The translations under genes were made by a program, and so were the position numbers. This document shows positions 1-11,847 of a stretch of 64,000 bases of DNA, one piece after another. The notes below the pieces were generated by a model. It was not told the DNA's origin. It did no database searches and worked only from the letters and a program-made list of their open reading frames with translations. The first letter of the stretch is position 1; each line of letters opens with the position of its first letter. This stretch comes from Dipteris shenzhenensis (lineage: Eukaryota > Polypodiophyta > Polypodiopsida > Gleicheniales). Where the stretch lies: assembly GCA_047967505.1 (NCBI GenBank), contig CM106538.1. The stretch is one strand, 5' to 3'.

Positions 1-900
1 CTAAAGTGTCAAACTTGAGGTTCTTTCTTTGCTTTAGTTGCTAGCATGTCTGCATCAGGTTCCTATATATCAGTATTTACATCTCTGTTAGCAACATCTT
101 TGATAACTGCATCTACATCTACAATCTCCACTTCTTTACCTGCTCTTCTATTTGTATCCTACACATCAAACAAAGAAATCAAAAAATCAAGGTTAATTTG
201 AGGATCTGCTGCCTCCTTAGCTTTTCTTGAATGTACTTCCTTTGCCTCCTCTAATTGAGATTTGAGTTTTTCATTCTCTGCCATGACCACTTCTACTATG
301 TAGGTGTTAGATATGCTCAATGCCCCACCCTCCTAGTAACCATGAGTGGTCCAAGGTGCTCAAGTTGTAAGGCCCCCATATGACGAGAAGCCGTGTGTGA
401 GCTCGGGAAACTGGATGGATCCTGACTTGCATGTCAGATGAGGTCTACCAATGAGGCCATTGATGGTAGAAAGGTGATCTATGTGAGTCTAGCCCATGGG
501 CTAGGTAGGGTAGGTAAGCTGGTAGCACAACGAGGCACATTGTCTTGATTGTGTGGGAGCTCCTTGCTCTCGCTGGGGTCTGGGGGCTAATTGGCCCCCC
601 TGGTGGGGGTTCGAGGCCAGGAGACCCTGAGGTGAAGGTATAGGGAATATTTCCAGAATATTCCATGGACGACGAGTCGGCTCCACCAACTAGGTTGACT
701 GGTCGGTTCCATCGACTACGTTGATCCGACTACCATAAGATCAGATCAGATCTTCCAGCTAGTAGCTCTTCACCTAGTATCTGTCTAGATCGCCATCTAA
801 GCTCCATTGTGGGAGCACACGGGTGGACAGAGACATCATCTGTACTACATCAGTATTGAAGGAAAAGTTTGTTTCTCTCTAGTTTGCTATGTAGAGGTTT
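1..900. other. Non-coding flank, possible 3' end of F1
   Basis: No convincing gene. Part of 1-300 could continue the low-complexity C-terminal region of the F1 extra ORF on the minus strand. Positions 445-689 hold overlapping minus-strand frames of 62-73 codons with no family features. Around 655-740 there are several GGTCGG/GGTTGA-type words, also seen near 3,060-3,200. I cannot assign LTR ends here. Confidence 0.35.
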
Positions 901-916
901 CACTGCGCCATGTAAT

Positions 917-2643
917 TTAACAATAGGCAATTGAGGAAAAAGCCTCAGATGGCCTTTGAGCCACTACCATCAATCTGCTCTTCACATTGGTCCACAAGGC
1001 TTGTGATGTTTCTATCAGCTGGGTCTTTAGTCCACCAATTTTTGGCCCTGTCATAAACACTTGATCTGCGATAGCTTTGAGTTGGATCTCTACACCCTCC
1101 AATGCTTTAATTTTTTCTTTAGCAATCACTGTATGAACCTGTAACTTCACATAATCTTTAGATACTCTTTGCAACTGAGTAAAAAATGCATCTTTCATTT
1201 CATTAAGCCATTTTTGCACTATTGATAAACACTCCTTCTACATTGTCAACTATTTAGTGAATTGCTGGATCTCCTCCTCTTTCTAAATTTTATACTTCTC
1301 AAACTCATTTTGCAGACTCAACGACTATCTCTTTAACTTCTTCATCAGCTTTCCTTCTTGCTGGTTGACATCAATCTTTCTTTGTAATTCCTACTTATCC
1401 TTCTTCAAAGCTTGAATTTGGCATTTGCAAATCACTTTGCTGCTCATGGAAATATTTCAATACCCTCATGGCATAATCCACCTCTTTCATAGATACTTTC
1501 CTTGACAACCCTACTCTAGAAGTTGATGTCTGTGCCGTGCTTTGTTATATTCTTGGTTCAGACCACAAGGAAGCTGCTATCAAATTGCTCCTTAAGATTG
1601 GTTGACATGGAGCTTAATTTTCCTTTCTTTATGGGTCTCCTACATATTCTTCAAAGGATCACTACCTCCAATTGGTACATCCCACAGACTTTGCGCCAAG
1701 CTTTTCCCAAAAAACCATCCTGTGCGCTTCTTCAGTGCTATACTTGGCCTTTTTCAACTCCTCAACTACTTTCCACTTCTCCTCATCTGTGGATGTCTTT
1801 GCCGTATGCGGATCTCTTCTTGCTTTAGTTATGGTTTCTTCGTTAGTACTTGGAATCTCCCTTATAATCATTGAAGATACCTCTTCCCATATTGAAATAA
1901 TGCTGTAATAAATGGACCAACTTTGGAATGATTATTGGTACCTGTTAAAGTTTTCTTACCAACCTTTGCCATCAGCCTATTATAAATTATGTCGGCCCAC
2001 AAAATGTAGCCCTTCTCAGCTACTCTCAATACTGAATAACTTTCCCTTGACATTGTATTGGTCTTGATAAGCAATTGGACCCTCTCCAGGTACCACTCTA
2101 GCTACTATCTTCTCATAGAATCTTGAACTATATACATCAAAAAATAATTTTTTGTTGTCTGGTTGATCAAAATCCCAAAGCATGTATGCTTCGACATCTT
2201 TATCATAAGATATCTCCTCTTGAATCAATGGTACCCAAAATACTTGAGATATAACTCCTTGGTCTGCCACCATACTTGGAGCTAAGAGTCCTCCCGCCCA
2301 CTGAAATTCCTCATATTGAGTTATTGCCTCAAGTTGCACCTTCAAGATATTCCAAGGTAGACTAGCGTAGTCCATCAGGCCGACCTCCCTGAACCAATTT
2401 GCATGCCGCTTCAGGTCCACCGAAATTTGGAAATTTTTGAATGTACCTTTCCCAAAAGGTTTCTTCATCGGCAGAGAAGTAGTTTCTTCGAGAGAATTAT
2501 CCTCTTTTTATTTGACAGTCATCTCCATCTCTAGCTATGGTTCAACCACCTCCTTGACTCATGGACTCTTGCGCGTTGGCTGTAGCACACGCTTCTTTCC
2601 CATGTTTTCTTTAGTCTTAGCAACCTTGCTCCAACAAGTATAG
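917..2643 (-). pseudogene. F1 extra 3' ORF: basic N-terminus, unknown core, coiled-coil C-terminus (broken)
   Basis: Sense-oriented with F1 pol and downstream of integrase. Reading starts near 2,643 with a short Lys/Arg-rich stretch. A core of about 150 residues follows at 2016-2468 (begins MKKPFGKGTF), continuing after frameshifts at 1868-2074 and 1662-1871. The 917-1219 segment (about 100 residues) is rich in Lys, Glu, Gln and Leu and looks like a coiled coil. Early in-frame stops read TGA, TAG and TAA. An intact form would have about 550-570 codons. I do not recognise the family. Plant Ty3/gypsy elements of the Athila and Tat groups are known to carry extra ORFs, but nothing here shows a transmembrane envelope-like protein. 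Confidence 0.5.
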
Positions 2644-3243
2644 ATCATCGTATTCTACTCTAATGACCTCTGATATAGCAATCGAAGATCTGCATGAGTG
2701 ATATGTGCATGTGAGAATAGAACCAAACTACTATCCATACAACTAGCACAGCTCACAAAACTCCTAATGACCATGAGCCATTGTACTTTGACAAGTCGAG
2801 TGAACTCAGAGCTCTCCCCCACACAAGTCTCAGAATGCATGCACCATTGTACTATATCATGATGCCAAAGTCGGTGATCATGTTGTGGAATGATTGTGCT
2901 CCCTTATCAGCTTCTTAATCTTTGAAAAACATCATCTCCAGATGAGCCTACCGTATGGCCACTTCCTTCACTCATGCCAAATATCACCTCCACGTGCAGT
3001 CGTACAATGCTTGTTATGACATTACTCAGACATGGAACAACTTCAAGATCGTATTTGATTCAAACCTTTGTCGGATCATTTGTAGGTCGGACAGATGTCA
3101 GACCAGCTTTGTGTCAGACCAAGATTAGAGATCAGCTATGTTTCAAAAGTTGGTCGGAACCCGAACTGGTCGGAATAGAGTCAGACTTTCACCAAGTCAG
3201 GACCCTGGTCAACAAACTACACCATCACCTGTATGGCCTTCAA

Positions 3244-3990
3244 TCATTTGATTAATTCTCCAGTAACATTGCCACAACGTCCATATGCATAAATAAAACA
3301 ATTTTGAGATTCCTCCATGTCGACAACCAAGTAAGTCGAATCTGTGAAACTTGCCAGAACTGTATTATCTGTGAAACTTGTAGTCGGATTTGTGAAACTT
3401 GCCAGAACTGTATTATCTGCATCACCCCCAACTATAGTTTCATCTTCATCATTATTGTATTTTCCACTTGATAAATGCAAATCATTACTCCAATCATTAC
3501 TCCCCCATGCGTGTATTTTCACATACTCTGGCTCCAACCACCTTCTTCTTGGTTGAGTTGGATCATTATGAAAATATGGTTTAAGCCTAAAATCATTGAT
3601 TGGCTTAGGGAAAGTATTACTATGCAAATCACTCATTAGAAATGTTTGCTGACTGAGCACTTCCATAATTCTATAAGGTCCATCATATCTCAATCTCAAT
3701 TTTCCTAGATGAGGTCCAAGCTTGGAATTGTACATCAACACCAAATCACCTCTTTTGAACAATTTGAATTTTATATTCCTATTAATCCAAGCTTGTCTTC
3801 TTCTCTAAATGATCTTAGAAATACCTGAATTGATAATCCGATCCTCATCCAAATTCAACAATTGTTGAGTTTTGAAATTTATGGATTCTTCAAGAAATAA
3901 TTTATGTTCTGCAACAATTCTCAAGCTCCCCACAATAAACTCCATTAGGACAACTGCCTCTATGCCATACACCAATCTGAAAGGATTCAT
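3244..3990 (-). pseudogene. F1 integrase C-terminal part
   Basis: Residues from 3990 down (MNPFRLVYGIEAVVLMEF) match the end of the gypsy integrase core, where a P-x-x-L-V-Y-G motif is typical. The frame at 3762-3244 (172 codons) has the SH3-like integrase C-terminal signature: FKRGDLVLMY, then GKLRLRYDGPYRI. The tail after residue 80 is acidic and contains a 48-bp tandem duplication giving two copies of DNTVLASFT. A stop and frameshift separate the two pieces. Confidence 0.75.
3336..3431 (-). repeat. 48-bp tandem duplication in the F1 pol tail
   Basis: Two near-identical 48-bp units start at 3336 (tcgaatctgtgaaac) and 3384 (tcggatttgtgaaac). The period is a multiple of three, so the encoded frame is kept and DNTVLASFT appears twice in the C-terminal tail. 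Confidence 0.75.
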
Positions 3991-4029
3991 ACCTATTGTT
4001 ACCTTGAAAGCTATTCTAAAAACCCACAG

Positions 4030-4600
4030 AATTGAATCGTACTTTTGATCCTAGCCCTTAGGATTATCCTCAACTGTCCTTCTAATAATCTTCATAATTA
4101 TTTTATTGGAGCTTTGAGCCTATCCATTACCCTGTGGATAATATGCTATAGACTTCTTATGCAACATCATGTGAGTCTCGGTTAGATTTGTAATGACAGT
4201 ATTGATAACATGAGTACCCCTATCAAAAACTATCTCAATTGGTGTTGATAAAATGACAGTATTGATAAAATGAGTACCCCTATCAAAACACTATCTCAAT
4301 TGGTATTCCAAACCTTGTCATGATATTATGATACAGGAAATTTGCAAGACTTCTTCCCTTATTATCTATCAAAGCCACTGCTTCAACTCACTTAGTACAA
4401 TAATCAGTAGCAACAAGTATGTACTTATTATCTATGTACCTGGCTGTTGGCTTGATTGGACCAATAAAATAGAAGCCCCATTTTTGAAAAGGTTTAAGTG
4501 GAATAGGTTGATGAGTGATCCTCTTTTTTGGTGAATGTTTCCCATCTCTCTAACATGCTAAACACTCCTTTCCATGTTGATGGGAATCTTTGAATACTGT
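4030..4600 (-). pseudogene. F1 integrase catalytic core, active-site residues lost
   Basis: On the minus strand near 4.49 kb the usual W-G-hydrophobic-D-hydrophobic-x-G-P motif reads WGFYFIGPI, so the first catalytic Asp is Tyr. The second Asp survives in FDRGTHF (4.2-4.3 kb) and is duplicated with its context. The third motif near 4.13 kb reads YYPQGNG, stop, AQSSNK, so Gln stands where gypsy integrases carry the catalytic Glu. A TGG codon has become TGA in the TDYCTK-W segment. This integrase cannot be active. Confidence 0.7.
4193..4312 (-). repeat. 60-bp tandem duplication inside the F1 integrase core
   Basis: Units at 4193-4252 and 4253-4312 are nearly identical, with a period of exactly 60 bp. 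Each carries the integrase segment with PIEIVFDRGTHF. The second copy has one extra base (tatcaaaaca against tatcaaaa), which disturbs the frame. Confidence 0.8.
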
Positions 4601-4606
4601 TGGCCA

Positions 4607-4906
4607 CTACAAGCCTGCTTGCATACTCTTTCTGCCTATGACCTCCCCTAAGAAATGCCCTCCAGCATTTCCAACATGTGTTTCTGTCAACACTTCATGC
4701 TGCTCATGAACTAGCATACATCTTCTAATCACTTGATCAATGCCTCTCTTATAAAGTACAGTAGCAATAACCAAATAAGGCTTACTTTGTAGCACCATTT
4801 TCTTTTTCTGATCCCTTGACAAAGAATCAAGAATTAGTCCATCAGTAAAGAAAAACAACATCCGATCATACCAATCTTTTGGATCATCCATTTGGATCGC
4901 GAACAA
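4607..4906 (-). pseudogene. F1 RNase H-integrase spacer and integrase zinc-binding region
   Basis: A 99-codon frame. The first part (DDPKDWYDRMLFFFTDGL) resembles the spacer between gypsy RNase H and integrase. The later LYKRGIDQVIRRCML and HEQHEV...HVGNAGGHFLGE correspond to the start of the H2C2 zinc-binding domain (L-x-K-R... HxxxxGGH). The downstream CxxC pair is not visible in the same frame, so the domain is broken. Confidence 0.65.
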
Positions 4907-5121
4907 GTCTGCACATCTAGTAGTTGATTTGGCACTCTAATAGGAACTTCTCTTGTGATAAGTCTACTCAAGTAATCAGCAGCAATTGCATACCATCGTC
5001 CTGGTGTATGAATTATTTGATAATCAAATTCTTACAACAACAACATTCTTCTAGTTAGTTGTGGTTTAGTTATTACCAAATAGATCAAAGCGTGGTGTGG
5101 TCAACATGGAATACAAACTTA

Positions 5122-5415
5122 TTACCAAGTAGGTAATGTCTGAATATTATGTAAAGCATATACCATTCCCAAAGCTTCTCTTTTAGCGAGTGCATAATTC
5201 TTTTCAGGCTTTATCAATACTCTGCTAGCATAGTACACACATTGGAACCACTTTTTATGCTTGTTTTGCATCAAGATTGCTCCAACTGCCACATATGAAG
5301 CATCTACAAACACATGAAAGGGTAATTCCCAATCTAGAGGTTGTAGGATAGGGGCTACTACCAACATCTTCTTTAAAATATCAAATGCTTGCTTGCTGCT
5401 CCAATCCCCATACAC
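5122..5415 (-). pseudogene. F1 RNase H domain
   Basis: A 97-codon frame in the order expected after gypsy RT. FHVFVDASYVAVGAILMQ contains the first catalytic Asp of the retroelement RNase H fold, and YYASRVLIKPEKNYALAKREALGMVYAL contains the conserved Glu segment. It sits one frame away from the RT piece upstream, so a frameshift lies near 5.43 kb. The end of the domain is lost at a stop. Confidence 0.8.
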
Positions 5416-5438
5416 ATTTTTCTCCCTCTCTTGTCAAT

Positions 5439-6221
5439 TTAGTGAGGGGCATACACACATGTGAGAGATACCTCAGAAACAGTGCTATGCCAATTGATTT
5501 GGCCAATAAACCTAAACAATGATTTTACATTCTTTGGAAACAAAGATTTTGGAATGATAGATACCTTTCTTGGATCAATAGCCATTCCATCTTCAAATAT
5601 AATGTGCCCCAATAACACACCTCTTTCCATAACAAAAGCACATTTGCTTGGATTTAAGCTCAATCGAGCCATCCGGCATTTCTTAAAACATAATCTAAGA
5701 TGATCTAAATGGTATGATGTCTTACCAAATACTGTGAAGTCATCCAAGAATACTCTCATGAAGGAGGTAAGGTATTCTGCAAACACCTCTTGTATCCCCT
5801 TTTGAAAAGTTGGTGGAGCATTCTTCAAACCAAAAGTCACTACATTGCTTGCAAATACTCCCCATTCAGTTACAAATGCAGTTTTGTCTTTGTCCTCCTA
5901 AGCCATCCTTATTTCATTGTAACCACTGAATCCATCCAAAAATCTATCAAACTCATGGCCTGCCACAACGTCCAACATGGTATCACAAAAAGGTAAAGGG
6001 AATGGATCAGTAATAGTTGCTGCATTCAGCTTTCTATAATCCACACATATTCCTAGCTTGCCATTCTTTTTTGGAACTATGAATCCCTTCATATTTGTAT
6101 AATGCCATGCAAAAATGTCCTTGAACTCCAGCAATAGCTCCCTCAATTTCCCTTTGAAAGGTTCCTTCAATTTAGTCCTGACACAAACCATCTTTGGATC
6201 ATCCTTGTCACCAAGATTCAT
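5439..6221 (-). pseudogene. F1 reverse transcriptase
   Basis: Two pieces in the same frame (6221-5898 and 5840-5439) separated by a TAG. The first has the motif FIVPKKNGKLGICVDYRKLN followed by DPFPLPF. The second has TFGLKNAPPTFQKGIQEVF and the catalytic box FLDDFTVF, a normal variant of Y/F-x-D-D in plant gypsy elements, then LNPSKCAFV and LLGHII. Most conserved blocks are present in order. The stop sits where related RTs have Gln or a similar residue. Confidence 0.9.
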
Positions 6222-6486
6222 GTCTTCAACTCATCTTCTTTCACCCTAGCACTCTTGCTCATATGTTCTTCAAAGGATTTCTCTACTTGGCTTACTACTT
6301 GAATATGAGTTTTCAGACCCCCCTCTAATGTTTCTTCATTAGAATTAGTCATTTGACTTCTTTTTAGCCACATCCGCTTTTTGGCTTATTGGACTGCATA
6401 GTCGGAACTATGTTAGAATTAGTCTTCTTATCATTTGTGTAATTCTATAGAATGCCTACCACATCTACTTCAAGAAATGGTACTAA

Positions 6487-7138
6487 TTATAAAGGATTTC
6501 TTCTTAGAAAATAATCCTCTTCATCCTCTTCCAACTCTACCACCAGATTAACTCCCTCTACCTCTATGGGTTGCATATACCTAGGAAGAGTTCTCTTTAG
6601 GGATAGACTTATCTTGTACTCTTTCTTTCCCTTCCTAATAGGATTCTTTTCAGCTCCCCAATCCTGCTTAGTTCTTGCAGCACGAAGCCAAGGTCTCCCT
6701 AGTAGCATATAGTAAGAACTTTCTTTTTCCTCCATTCTTAGTACCACCAAACTTATTGTAAATGTTAGTCCCCATATACGAATTTGCTGACGTCTCACTA
6801 TACCCAATGGTTGGATTCTCCTTTGATTAGCCATTTTGACCTGAAAAGTTGTTGGAACCAATATATTCTCACAAAAGTGCTTATACAACTCTTCTAAAAG
6901 TATGTTAAGTAGATCCCCCATCAATAAGTACTTTTGGAATAATTTGTCTGATGTACTCCACACCTACTATAGGCGCTTTATAATCAACATCCTCCACCAC
7001 ATAGGTATAGGTTTCCACATATTCTTCATCTTCCATTCTTACTCCCACTTCAGCTATAGAGGGTTGCTCCTTGTGAAAATTCTGGCACAGCTGTTCTTTA
7101 AAAGTAGGTATTAGGTTAAGCAATTGGTCAAGTGTCAT
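6487..7138 (-). pseudogene. F1 aspartic protease region
   Basis: Two overlapping frames. The first (7138-6905) ends in KVLIDGGST, the flap-proximal active site in the Asp-Gly-Gly form seen in many plant gypsy elements instead of Asp-Ser/Thr-Gly. The second (6963-6487) runs on with a hydrophobic stretch and YYMLLGRPWL, the I/L-L-G-R-x-W block that closes the protease fold. A frame change of one base separates them. It ends in an acidic run before the RT. Confidence 0.75.
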
Positions 7139-7899
7139 GTGGATCTTTGACTACAACAATTCTATGAAAAACCCCTCTTGTCCTCCTTTACTTTTAGGCT
7201 TCACTCTAGGTTCTTGTGCTTCATCTTTGATCAGCAAACTCTACTCCCTTTTAGGTGCTTCACTTTCTTCTTCCTTAGCTTTAGATTTCTCTTTATTGCT
7301 TCTGACTGTTTTTAGGTTCCTGTCCGGTCCAATCTGGTTGTATGTCAAAGTCTCTTTCATTATTGTGTCACTTTGGGAAAATCTTCCTGAGACTTTACTT
7401 CTTGTTGCTTTGTTTTCTTTATCTCTTCTATTATGGCATGACTCTCAGCAGCATCATTATCCTCCTTCATTCGACCTGCATATGACTGTTGTCGGGTTGT
7501 ACTCTGGATGTTCTCCATTGATGGTTGGAAGTGAGTTGGATCATTGTTTCCTTTACTCAGCTCCTCTTTTACATCTCTCTTCACTTCATTTCTTTGTATA
7601 TAGCCTTCAAGGCTGACTTCTTGCTATTCCTCCCAATCTACCGATTGTTTAGGATCAAAAGCCAACGGATGTTTTGTTTGCATTTGAGCCTTAGCTCCCA
7701 CTCTTGTGATCACTACAGCATCGGTATTCGGCTAAACCATGGACAACTCAGCTTCCTTATGACACTGTAAACAATCATACTCAACTTTAGGATACTAAAT
7801 ATCATGTTTGCTATGAACCTTTGTAATTGTCCTTATAATCTCCTACTGGAAGATCTCTTTGGATTCTTCCACAATTTTCTCAAGAATGGCAACATTCAC

Positions 7900-9570
7900 A
7901 CCTGCTGGTGGTTGTGGTGTGGGGTTTGCATTAAGTCTAGGGGTGAAATTCACAATGGGAATGCCTCTTTCATTTCTATGTTTACACCATAGTTCACGCT
8001 GAGGGCCTTGGCAATGTCCATCCTCAAGCCCACAATAAGTGAATGCTTGACTATTTTGTCTTTGTTGTTGAGTATTCTAGTTATGATTCTGTTGTCTTCT
8101 AGGTGCTGTATTATTATATCTCTTGGCTTAGCTTGTGCTCCCACTTGATTAACAACCGCTACCTAGGCAGCTTGCCCTATTGGCTTCATATGAGGAGGCA
8201 ACCTCCCCCTATAGTTTGGATTATACCAACAATTTTCTTTATCATGATTATCTTTTCCACAATACCCATATGGTATCCTCTCTTTCTTTGATTCTACTCC
8301 CATACTCTTCAGTTGTTCCTTGATTATCTTCTCAAGTTTAGAGTCTCCTTTCTTCTTTTTTCTTGGTTTTAGTTTAGACTTTGCTTTATACTTCTTGTCT
8401 CTTTATTTTTTCTTCCTCTTTTTTCCTTCTCCTTCCTCATCCAAATCATCGGAACTATCATCTTCTGAACTATCATTGTCCTCATCCTCTGAGTTGGAAT
8501 CCTCCTCTTCATCTGATTCTAAGTTAGACTCATTATTCTTTTTCTTCTTTATCTTCTTTTCTTTGCTCTTTGAAATACCAGGTCTTCTTTCTGCCCTTTG
8601 GGCATCTTTTAATTAGATTATTAAAATCATTTGTTCTAGAAAGTTGGTCACGGCCTGCTACTACTGTGGTTCGCAACTCCTTGTTGAGCCCTTTGCAAAA
8701 AAAGTCTCCCAACTATTCTTCTGAAGGCCTTTGTGGTGCTGCAAGCCTTTGATACAAGTTTCAAAATTTTTGTGCATAATCCTCCACTAACAAGTCTTTT
8801 TGCTTCATGTTGTGAAGCCTTTGTCTCCGGGCCTTTTTCCTTCCAAAATCTTTCCAAGAAAGATCCCTTCAAATCATCATATGTAGCAAAGTTGGTAGCC
8901 CATGCTACATGAACCAACTCATTGATGTCCCTTCCATTGTGGCTGCAAACTGCTCCTTCTTTACTGCATCTGCTAAGCCTCGTAATCCATCAGGTCTCGA
9001 ATTGCTGCCCTATATGACTGTCAGGGTCTTGTCCTTTTTCCCCTTTGAACTTTGTGGCTTTCACTAGTGGATTTGGCTTTGCCATGATGACAGGTGGTAG
9101 AGCAGGTTGTCTCCTTCTTGGTTGAGGTGGCAATGGATTGCAAAAGCTTCTTTGAGTTGCAACACAAACTCTTTCCTGCTGCTAAATAAGATCCATAGAT
9201 AGTTCTAATGAAAGCTTCGAATGGTGAAGCCAGGGTCAGTTTCTTCCTCCACTTCTAAATACTCCAAAGTGTGAGTAGAATCCATAGAAGATTTTTCTCT
9301 ACTCGGCACATAGTCGACATTTGCACTGCTTTCTCCATCTGCTATTGTTGGAGATCAGTTGGACTCGAGGCTTCAGACCTAGTTGTCACCCTGGTAAAAT
9401 AGGCATGGTAGGAATCTCTTGTTCTCTTGTGTTTGACATTCGCTACCCGATCCTCCATGAAGGCAATGATCACCCATAGTCAGAATTTGATCGGATCTTT
9501 TTTTATCTTCTTTTGCTCTACTATCTTTCACACTAATTGCTTGCAGATCTCTCCCATCTTCCATCAATTC
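7900..9570 (-). pseudogene. F1 gag (capsid and nucleocapsid remnants)
   Basis: The 89-codon frame at 8648-8917 (AWATNFATYDDLKGSFLERFW) matches the retrotransposon gag capsid domain, which has W-x-x-L and F-x-x-x-F/Y-W patterns. On the same strand 8402-8530 encodes a strongly acidic Ser/Asp/Glu tract followed by a Lys/Arg run. At 8227-8270 lies a nucleocapsid zinc knuckle, YGYCGKDNHDKENC, where the first Cys of CX2CX4HX4C is Tyr. Stops and shifts interrupt all pieces. The start of gag upstream of 9570 was not located. Confidence 0.7.
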
Positions 9571-11847
9571 CCTTCTAGGATGGAAGCAACCTCTTCATTG
9601 TTTATTTGTGCCCAGCTGCGTCTTTCCTTCATTGTCGTTCTCCTTTGCCAATTTCATCAAAATCTTCATCAATACTCAATTTGCTCCTGCCGCTTGCCCA
9701 TTCCCTTGTGGGATGCAAGCCTGCATCTGCTTTGTCTTGCTCTCTCTCTTCATCGCCTTACTGCTTCTTTCACACATCTTCCTAGCACTTTCCAATATGC
9801 GGCATCAACCTTCATTGATCCTTTCCATTTCAAAGACTATTTTGGACTCAAACCAACTGCTGGATTACCAAATGTGTTTAAGGTGGTTATACCCAGAGCA
9901 CTTCTACATTAGAATTTAGACAAACATTTCCCATCAAGTATTTAGGCACAGAGTCGAAACTATATTAGACAAAAGTCAAAATAGATAATTATTCAATAGC
10001 GCATTGGAAATAGTAGATACAGATCAAAAAGTGTCTCCTTATATTCATCATTATCGGATCATAGAAAAATATTAGTATAGAACTAATAAACAAAGCATCA
10101 TTGCAATCTGATCAATCTTTGAATCTCGTCAGACTACTGAGACTCATAAGTACGAGCATAAAAGTTACATGCAAATAACTGAATAACTATTTTAGTACGC
10201 TGACTATGACACCTAACACCTACTACGAGTACTACGTAGGACTAGAGCTAGTTATAGTTGCCTAGCTAACCCCTAACACCTTACAAGTCCTCATAGGTTT
10301 AGGTCTATTCCTTACATATCCTTATGAGGCCATGTAGGTCCTTACAAAAAATATGTAATTTTGTATGGGCTTTGTAGAGTCCTTCTAATGCCATATAGGT
10401 CCTTATCTATATAGCCATCAATCCTCTAGTAATTAAATATTCTTAATGGACTTAAAAGAGTCATACAGGTCCTAATATGTCTTTATAAGGCCATGTAAGT
10501 CCTTACACAAGACATGTACCATTGTGCAAGATCATGCAAATTCCTTATAAGACACATGCACTACTTCTCTATAAGGCCATGTACGTCCTTTTGTGAAATC
10601 CTAATTGATTAACATTATTATGTGGCCATGTAGTTCCTTACATAGCCATGTTAATGACTAAGCTACTAGCCAAAACTAATCTACTAAGTCACACAAGTTC
10701 TCAACCAACACACACACTAAAGAAAATACTAAAATTAAGTCTATACTATTTAATAAAATCTAAAACAAGTACTACAGAAATTTAAAAATATTTGAATACT
10801 TACTAAAATGAGATATGATCACACATCATTGAAAATTAAAATCTAAATCGAGCTTATTACAAACAAGAAAAAGAAGCACATACCTCTCTAGGGCTAATAG
10901 GAGATGAAGATGATAATGCATGATCAAAACGTCCATCTCCACTACTAAAAGGAGTCAATGATGGCACCTACGTGAGATTTTGAAGATAAATAAGTACTAC
11001 AAACCCAACTTGCAACTAGAAGGAAAAGAAATAAGAAAAGAGATATATATCATGTTGATGGGAGTTTTGGATCTCGAAGTACCACTCAACACATCGTGAA
11101 GGAACTTGACTACTCTGACATCCATTGTCTATGGGTTCCTAGCACCTATATAGAGGAGCCTGGTACAAATGGATTCCTCTCTCATAAGTGTAGCCCACTA
11201 GCATCATGTGAAACAACTGTAGGCTAGTCCAACATCCTCCCACACTTCTAGCTCCACCACTAGGTTGCATGCTAGTATAATCCAAACAAATGCAAGCAAA
11301 AAGATAACAGGATTTAATGACTATTAGGCATTCTTCCATGGTAAGTACCACATTTCAACAATAGATATGTGATGCTACCAATGGGCGAGAGAACCTAGAC
11401 ATCATCAAGAGTTCTTTCCTCGCTCTCTATTGCAATTGTTGTCAAAGAACATGTCTAAGACAACATCCTTAATCCTAGGAAAATTCCTCACATCATCATA
11501 TGAAAGTCCCTTGGATATAAGAGCAAGGCTCTAGGTAGCTAACTAGTCCTTCACGGGCAGCTATGCTACCTAAAGTATATAAGGAAACCAACATGGGCTC
11601 TAGGTCACTAAAAATATGGAAGAAAAATGGGACATCTATCACCAATACTAGATACCTAATCGATTGAGGGCTCTATGAGATCTGAAAGGGGTACTCCTCC
11701 ATCCATGGTGGAAGGGAGAAAGAAAAATAGGGGTAGAAAAATGAGAGAAGGGACGAAAATATAAAGAATGGGGGAAAAGGGGGGATGAGAAAAAGAGAGG
11801 AGAGAGTATAGGAGGGGAAGGGGAAGAAGAATGACAAAAGGGGATCT
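9570..11847. other. Non-coding stretch between F1 and the TIR unit
   Basis: No supported gene. Around 9,920-10,300 the sequence is AT-rich without clear structure. 10,320-10,645 holds a dispersed short repeat. 10,680-11,400 is AT-rich with no open frame above 70 codons. 11,690-11,845 is a purine-rich (G/A) tract that could form triplex or G-rich structures. Confidence 0.5.
10320..10645 (+). repeat. Irregular repeats of a ggccatgtaggtccttac-like unit
   Basis: At least five or six imperfect copies of gaggccatgtaggtccttac occur near 10,326, 10,388, 10,458, 10,487, 10,574 and 10,623, with spacing of roughly 30-85 bp. Intervening text is also similar (ccttataaga, acatgtac). It is not a strict tandem array. 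Confidence 0.6.

Larger units (their letters stand above)
900..9570 (-). mobile_element. F1: decayed Ty3/gypsy LTR retrotransposon (internal region)
   Basis: Read on the minus strand, the order is gag (about 9.57-7.9 kb), protease, reverse transcriptase, RNase H, integrase (to 3.24 kb), then an extra ORF (2.65-0.9 kb). PR-RT-RH-INT is the Ty3/gypsy order. Every domain carries stops or frameshifts, so the copy is dead. I could not find an LTR pair, primer-binding site or target duplication, so the outer limits are approximate. The first 900 bases and the stretch after 9.6 kb may contain LTR remnants. Confidence 0.85.

Noticed and set aside
8320-8616. Plus-strand Ser- and Phe-rich frame
   Set aside because: Shadow of the acidic gag tail of F1 on the minus strand.
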